Below, in pieces: positions 60,173 through 64,000 of a stretch of 64,000 bases of DNA (position 1 is its first letter; the number at the start of each line of letters is the position of its first letter). Below the pieces are notes generated by a model that worked only from the letters and a program-made list of their open reading frames with translations, ran no database searches and was not told where the DNA came from. The stretch spans positions 124,001-188,000 of the forward strand of contig NZ_FORI01000007.1 of the NCBI RefSeq assembly GCF_900113965.1, given 5' to 3'. The stretch is from Treponema bryantii (lineage in GTDB: Bacteria; Spirochaetota; Spirochaetia; Treponematales; Treponemataceae). The position numbers and the translations under genes were made by a program.

Positions 60173-60979
60173 ATGAAAAGAAAAACAATTTATTACCTTA
60201 ATAAAATTGGTGGATTGTGGAAAAAAGACAAAGATGATGAATTTTTCTTTTCAAGAGAGCTGCTTAAATGGGTGGATAAGAAGAAACTTTATTATATATG
60301 GAAACAAGAACCTGTTTGTGATATTAAAGTCAATAAAAGATATGCTGAAGAATATATCAGAAATTGTATCAACTTTGGAAAAATAATAGATCCTAGTCCC
60401 TTGAAATATTGTTTAGATGATAGCGATGTAGCTTGTGTCTATGCCGTAGATAAACAGGGAAATGAGTACTTTATACAACGGGATATGATTCTTGAACCAA
60501 TAAAAAAGGGAACAATTAATCCTGAATGGATGCTTGCTTATCCAATTTCTGAAATTGAAGCAAAAGAAAACTCCATAGGAACAATCTTTACTATTAATAA
60601 CTCGTACACTTATATGGATGAAGATTATTCTTATCATTTTACTGTTTTTTGGGATGGTTCTCTTTATATTTCTCAAATGGAAAGCTATTGTTACGAGAAA
60701 AACATTACGACTGTTGAAAAGCCTAAATCTGATGAGTTTAAAGAGAAAGTTCTTGAATTGTTCAATAGTTATGAAAAAGAAATAAATAATCAGGAAGATT
60801 ATTGTGATTTATTGGATTACGATGGGGAAATCTTTGATACTTCATTCTCTCTGGATAAAATAAAGATGTATCCATTCTTCAAAGAAATGACAGGTAAATT
60901 GAAACAGCTTATTGATGAATATTATCCTAATGAAATCAACTGGTCTATTAGTATAAATAACGAATATAATGGAATATAA
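60173..60979 (+). CDS. hypothetical protein (268 aa)
   Basis: 268 residues from the ATG at 60173, GGAGG upstream. Charged, mostly soluble (VNKRYAEEYIRNCINFGKI, DYDGEIFDTSFSLDKIKMY). No motif recognised. The downstream regulator starts 10 bp after its stop. Confidence 0.65.
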   Translation: MKRKTIYYLNKIGGLWKKDKDDEFFFSRELLKWVDKKKLYYIWKQEPVCDIKVNKRYAEEYIRNCINFGKIIDPSPLKYCLDDSDVACVYAVDKQGNEYFIQRDMILEPIKKGTINPEWMLAYPISEIEAKENSIGTIFTINNSYTYMDEDYSYHFTVFWDGSLYISQMESYCYEKNITTVEKPKSDEFKEKVLELFNSYEKEINNQEDYCDLLDYDGEIFDTSFSLDKIKMYPFFKEMTGKLKQLIDEYYPNEINWSISINNEYNGI

Positions 60980-60989
60980 GAGGGAAACT

Positions 60990-61886
60990 ATGACTAAGAA
61001 AGAACGTGAAAAGATTATCGAAGAAAACTCACGAATAATGAATCTTGCAAGTGATTTGGATTTTCCCTGGCTTAAAGATGATATTAAGGAAGTACCTCCG
61101 GAAGATGAATGTACAGATGATGATTTAGATTATTCGGAAGATGAAGATAATGCAGATGAATATGCTGACCGTTATGATGAGAACGAAGACCAGAGCGATA
61201 TGCCTGATGAAGAAGATGTAAATGAATATCTTGAAAAGAATCCGCTGGATTTATGCTATTACACTTTTATCAGAAGGTATAAAAACTGGATTGAAGAAAT
61301 TAAGAAATATTGTGAAGTATTCAAAGACCGATATGGTGTTTATCCAAATATGCTCACGACGAATAGAATAACTCATGGTCGTTTTGAAGATGCTTTCGAA
61401 GACTATTACTGTAAGCCAGATGCTGAAGAGTATCTTGATTTACGTCAGAAATATGGTCTTGATTATGATTGTGGAACTGATGAAGATTCTGATGAAATTG
61501 GGGAATGCTTTTTTCATGGCGAAGGTTATAAACTTCGAATGATGGAAAATACTTGCTTTGGCTCAGGTGTTGTAAAGCTTACTCGTGTACATGGTTTTTT
61601 ATCACACGAAGAGGAACATTATTCTTTGCCTGTTGGAGCTGACAAAGAAAAAACAAGCCATCCTGTTATAGATATGGTAGCCACAGGAAAACATCTTGAA
61701 GAAGTTATGAAAGAAGAAGGTGTTAGTCCAAAAATCTTTGCACGTATTATGGGATGGGAAAAGCCGCAGGCTATTTACCGCTGGTATTATGGTGAGACTC
61801 TTCCAAGTATTGATACACTTTCTGTTCTTGCTAGGATTTTGAATAGACCGATTGAGAGTCTATTAATTACTAGAGAAATTCACTAA
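60990..61886 (+). CDS. acidic protein with C-terminal XRE helix-turn-helix
   Basis: 298 residues from the ATG at 60990, GAGGG upstream. The N-terminal half is highly acidic (EDECTDDDLDYSEDEDN) then unrecognised. The last 75 residues (HPVIDMVATGKHLEEVMKEE, then a GWEKPQAIYRWYYGETLPS core) form an XRE-type HTH, closely like the small XRE at 36363. Possibly a sensor-regulator of the three-gene unit. Confidence 0.75.
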   Translation: MTKKEREKIIEENSRIMNLASDLDFPWLKDDIKEVPPEDECTDDDLDYSEDEDNADEYADRYDENEDQSDMPDEEDVNEYLEKNPLDLCYYTFIRRYKNWIEEIKKYCEVFKDRYGVYPNMLTTNRITHGRFEDAFEDYYCKPDAEEYLDLRQKYGLDYDCGTDEDSDEIGECFFHGEGYKLRMMENTCFGSGVVKLTRVHGFLSHEEEHYSLPVGADKEKTSHPVIDMVATGKHLEEVMKEEGVSPKIFARIMGWEKPQAIYRWYYGETLPSIDTLSVLARILNRPIESLLITREIH

Positions 61887-61902
61887 TTATAAGCCCCCTT
61901 CC

Positions 61903-62175
61903 CTAGTCTTTCTTAAGCAGTTCCGCAAACGACGATTTTCCATCATAAGGATATTTTTCCAGAATCTCCTTGTGGCAACGAATACGGTCCTGAATATCAA
62001 GCAGTTGAGCATAATAAGTCCAGTCTCCAGTCAGGACTGCATTTCGCTGCAGTAGGCGAGCCTTCTGCCTCAGATAAACAATATCTTGTTTTACTTCTCT
62101 TACTTCATAAGTTGATTCGATTGCTTTAATTTTATGCACGGATTCTAAGCCACGGATTTCATCAATTTCACTCAT
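61903..62175 (-). CDS. small helical hypothetical protein (90 aa)
   Basis: 90 residues from the ATG at 62175 with GAGGGGAG upstream. Charged long helix (IYLRQKARLLQRNAVLTGD-type), probable coiled coil. 13 bp after the surface-protein stop, same strand. Not recognised. Confidence 0.65.
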   Translation of the reverse strand: MSEIDEIRGLESVHKIKAIESTYEVREVKQDIVYLRQKARLLQRNAVLTGDWTYYAQLLDIQDRIRCHKEILEKYPYDGKSSFAELLKKD

Positions 62176-62188
62176 TATAATTCTCCCC

Positions 62189-64000
62189 TCATTTTTTATA
62201 CCAACTACTGCCACCTAGACAAAGAATCAAATTTCTTGCATTTACAGCAGAATCACTTACATCAACTGGTGACGACGAATTCGAAGTAGAATACCAATTC
62301 TTTTTATCTAAAAAAATCACATAACTTAAGTTATTGCATTTTTGAAAAGCATAGCCATCTATTCTTTTTACAGATTTAGATAAAGTTACAGATGTAAGAT
62401 TGTTACATGCTTCGAAGGCTCTATAATCAATAATCTGTGCATCAATTACAACATCTACCAAACTAGAACAAGAAGAAAAGGCATTAGAAGAAATAGTTTT
62501 TACACCAGACATATTTATCTTACTTAGTGATGAACACTTTTCAAAAGCGGACTTTCCTATTACTTCTACATTAGACAAAAGCAATTTTTCAAGCCCAGTA
62601 TAATAAAATGCATTATTACCTATTGTTTTTAAACTCTTTGGAAATGAAATAGCTTTCAAAGCTCCACAGTATGCGAATGTATATGCCCCAATTGTTACTA
62701 ACCCTTCAGGTAAAACTACCGAAGTTAGGTTCTTACAATTTTTAAAAACTGAAGTATTTTCTTTTGTCCCACAAATGATATCTAGTCCTGTTGTCCTTGA
62801 TAAATCCAGAGTAATATTATTATTGGCCTTTTCAATTTTTTCAGCTAATCGCATTAATGAATACTGATTTATTTCCCCAGTTACCTTTACTGTATAACTA
62901 TCATCAAGATTAGAGAGGTCTAAATTTTGAATAGTATCATCTGTTATTGTCTCCCCATAACTCCAGACTGCATAAAGATGCTTTGAGGTATTATTCTGCA
63001 AAGTAAACTTCACAGATTCAGAATCGTTATACTTAACATCACCATTAATTTCTGTAGTCCAACCTTCAAAGGTGTAGCCGCTACGAGTAAATCTATTAGT
63101 GATTAGTTTCTGGCTCTGGTTATAAAAGAACACCTGATTATAAGTATTGTTGGTTCCATCATTAGAGTTGAAGATTACCATGAAGCTATCAATATCGTAA
63201 TAAATCCGGATTACAGTTGAACCATCAGCCGCAACCTTTTTCTGTTCAAAATTCTTATAATGATATCCCGAATAGTTCTTAGACTTCGCCTGAGTAAGAG
63301 AATCAGTAGCACCCTGTAAGGCTTCTGAAGCTGCAAGGTTATAGGTCGTAAAATCTTCACTCTGCTTGTAATGCTCAACTGTATATGTAATATCTGAACT
63401 TGCCTCCCATTTTGCATAAAGGGTGCAATTTCCAGATAGAATAAGTGGGAAAGTAACAGGATTTAATAAATCCTCATCTGAATACCAGCCTTTTAAGATA
63501 TAGCCGGTTTTGGTTGATATTGGGGTCTCTAAAATAGAACTTCCACGAATATCAGCAAGCGAACTTCCTCCGTTCGTCTCAAACTGCACTGTGAATATCT
63601 GGGCCCATTTTGCATAAAACACAGTCGGTTCTGTCAGAGTATATGGGAATGAAGCTGCTTCTCCGGAAAAGTCTGGAGTTGTATACCAGCCTATAAAGAT
63701 ATTTTCATTTTTAAGAGTGATTGGGGCATCCTTTACTACAGAAGTTTTATAGCCGGCAATTTCAGAGCCACCATTGGTTTCAAAAAGAACCTGATATTTC
63801 TGCACCCACTTTGCGTACAGAGTAGTATCTTCCTTAAGCTCATAAGGGAATGTGATTTTATCGCTAGAGAAATCTGATGAAGTATACCAGCCGAGAAACT
63901 CTGCATCCTCTTTCTTACAGTCAGGAACCTTCGCAATTATATCAGTTCTATAGGCTTCAATTTCTGTTCCGCCGTTTGTTTCAAAGCTGACTCGGTAAAG
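62189..64000 (-). CDS. InlB-repeat and BspA-type LRR surface protein (3' part)
   Basis: The frame stays open to the right edge of the window (603 codons visible). Repeats of about 65-70 residues carry VSFETNGG...FPYxLxxxTxxYAKW, the Listeria-Bacteroides (InlB B) repeat, at least four copies. The C-terminal part has BspA-type LRRs (LPEGLVTIGAYTFAYCGALK, FPKSLKTIGNNAFYYTGLEK). Such proteins are surface-exposed adhesins. The N-terminus and any signal peptide are outside the window. Confidence 0.85.
   Translation of the reverse strand, partial: LYRVSFETNGGTEIEAYRTDIIAKVPDCKKEDAEFLGWYTSSDFSSDKITFPYELKEDTTLYAKWVQKYQVLFETNGGSEIAGYKTSVVKDAPITLKNENIFIGWYTTPDFSGEAASFPYTLTEPTVFYAKWAQIFTVQFETNGGSSLADIRGSSILETPISTKTGYILKGWYSDEDLLNPVTFPLILSGNCTLYAKWEASSDITYTVEHYKQSEDFTTYNLAASEALQGATDSLTQAKSKNYSGYHYKNFEQKKVAADGSTVIRIYYDIDSFMVIFNSNDGTNNTYNQVFFYNQSQKLITNRFTRSGYTFEGWTTEINGDVKYNDSESVKFTLQNNTSKHLYAVWSYGETITDDTIQNLDLSNLDDSYTVKVTGEINQYSLMRLAEKIEKANNNITLDLSRTTGLDIICGTKENTSVFKNCKNLTSVVLPEGLVTIGAYTFAYCGALKAISFPKSLKTIGNNAFYYTGLEKLLLSNVEVIGKSAFEKCSSLSKINMSGVKTISSNAFSSCSSLVDVVIDAQIIDYRAFEACNNLTSVTLSKSVKRIDGYAFQKCNNLSYVIFLDKKNWYSTSNSSSPVDVSDSAVNARNLILCLGGSSWYKK

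Overview
The window looks like about 64 kb of an AT-rich spirochaete chromosome, most likely a host-associated Treponema. This is inferred from gene content only: BIG_2 and InlB/BspA-type surface proteins, flagellar-motor-like modules, many WYL regulators, and a fragmented cysK and lysR. Little of it is ordinary core genome. Most is accessory DNA.

Layout. 1-2.8 kb: chromosomal genes (patatin lipase, tcdA, a YgjP-type metalloprotease). 2.8-8.1 kb: hypothetical genes, including a DUF6884 plus GIY-YIG nuclease operon and a TPR/DUF4145 protein. 8.3-11.1 kb: WYL regulator 1, a DEDDh exonuclease and a flavodoxin. 11.8-20 kb: a partial conjugation module (topoisomerase III, HUH relaxase, TrbF/TrbG/TrbI), followed by a 1,928-residue Ig-repeat lipoprotein. 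26-33.4 kb: accessory genes, then an eight-gene leftward operon (HIRAN protein, small FliG/FliF-like protein, SIMPL, HAD nucleotidase, ATP-grasp and others) divergent from WYL regulator 2. 33.5-37.5 kb: SLOG and hypothetical genes. 37.8-39.9 kb: three copies of a 36-bp repeat, two of them bracketing a block with truncated cysK and lysR. 39.9-53.1 kb: the main island, with WYL regulator 3, a FliM/SpoA-like protein, an AAA+ ATPase, a MotA-like protein, a PcfJ-like protein, a SLOG protein and several unknowns. 53.1-56.3 kb: an XRE regulator and a methylase-like gene lacking its catalytic motif. 56.5-59.8 kb: mostly non-coding DNA full of structured inverted repeats and five copies of a 25-bp palindrome. 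59.8-64 kb: hypothetical genes and the 3' part of an InlB/BspA-repeat surface protein.

Main discovery. The 40-53 kb island is tied together by one promoter architecture, TATCA-N5-TGATA, exactly 11 nt, then a TATATT-like -10. I find it in nine promoter halves: eight in the island and one at 10.5 kb in front of the exonuclease beside WYL regulator 1. The palindrome occupies the -35 position. This suggests a WYL-controlled, possibly stress- or phage-responsive regulon. Several of its products resemble soluble parts of the flagellar motor switch (FliM N-peptide, FliM core, SpoA, MotA cytoplasmic segment) placed beside an AAA+ ATPase. The second WYL operon has an analogous palindrome-plus-10 layout and also encodes a flagellar-switch-like protein.
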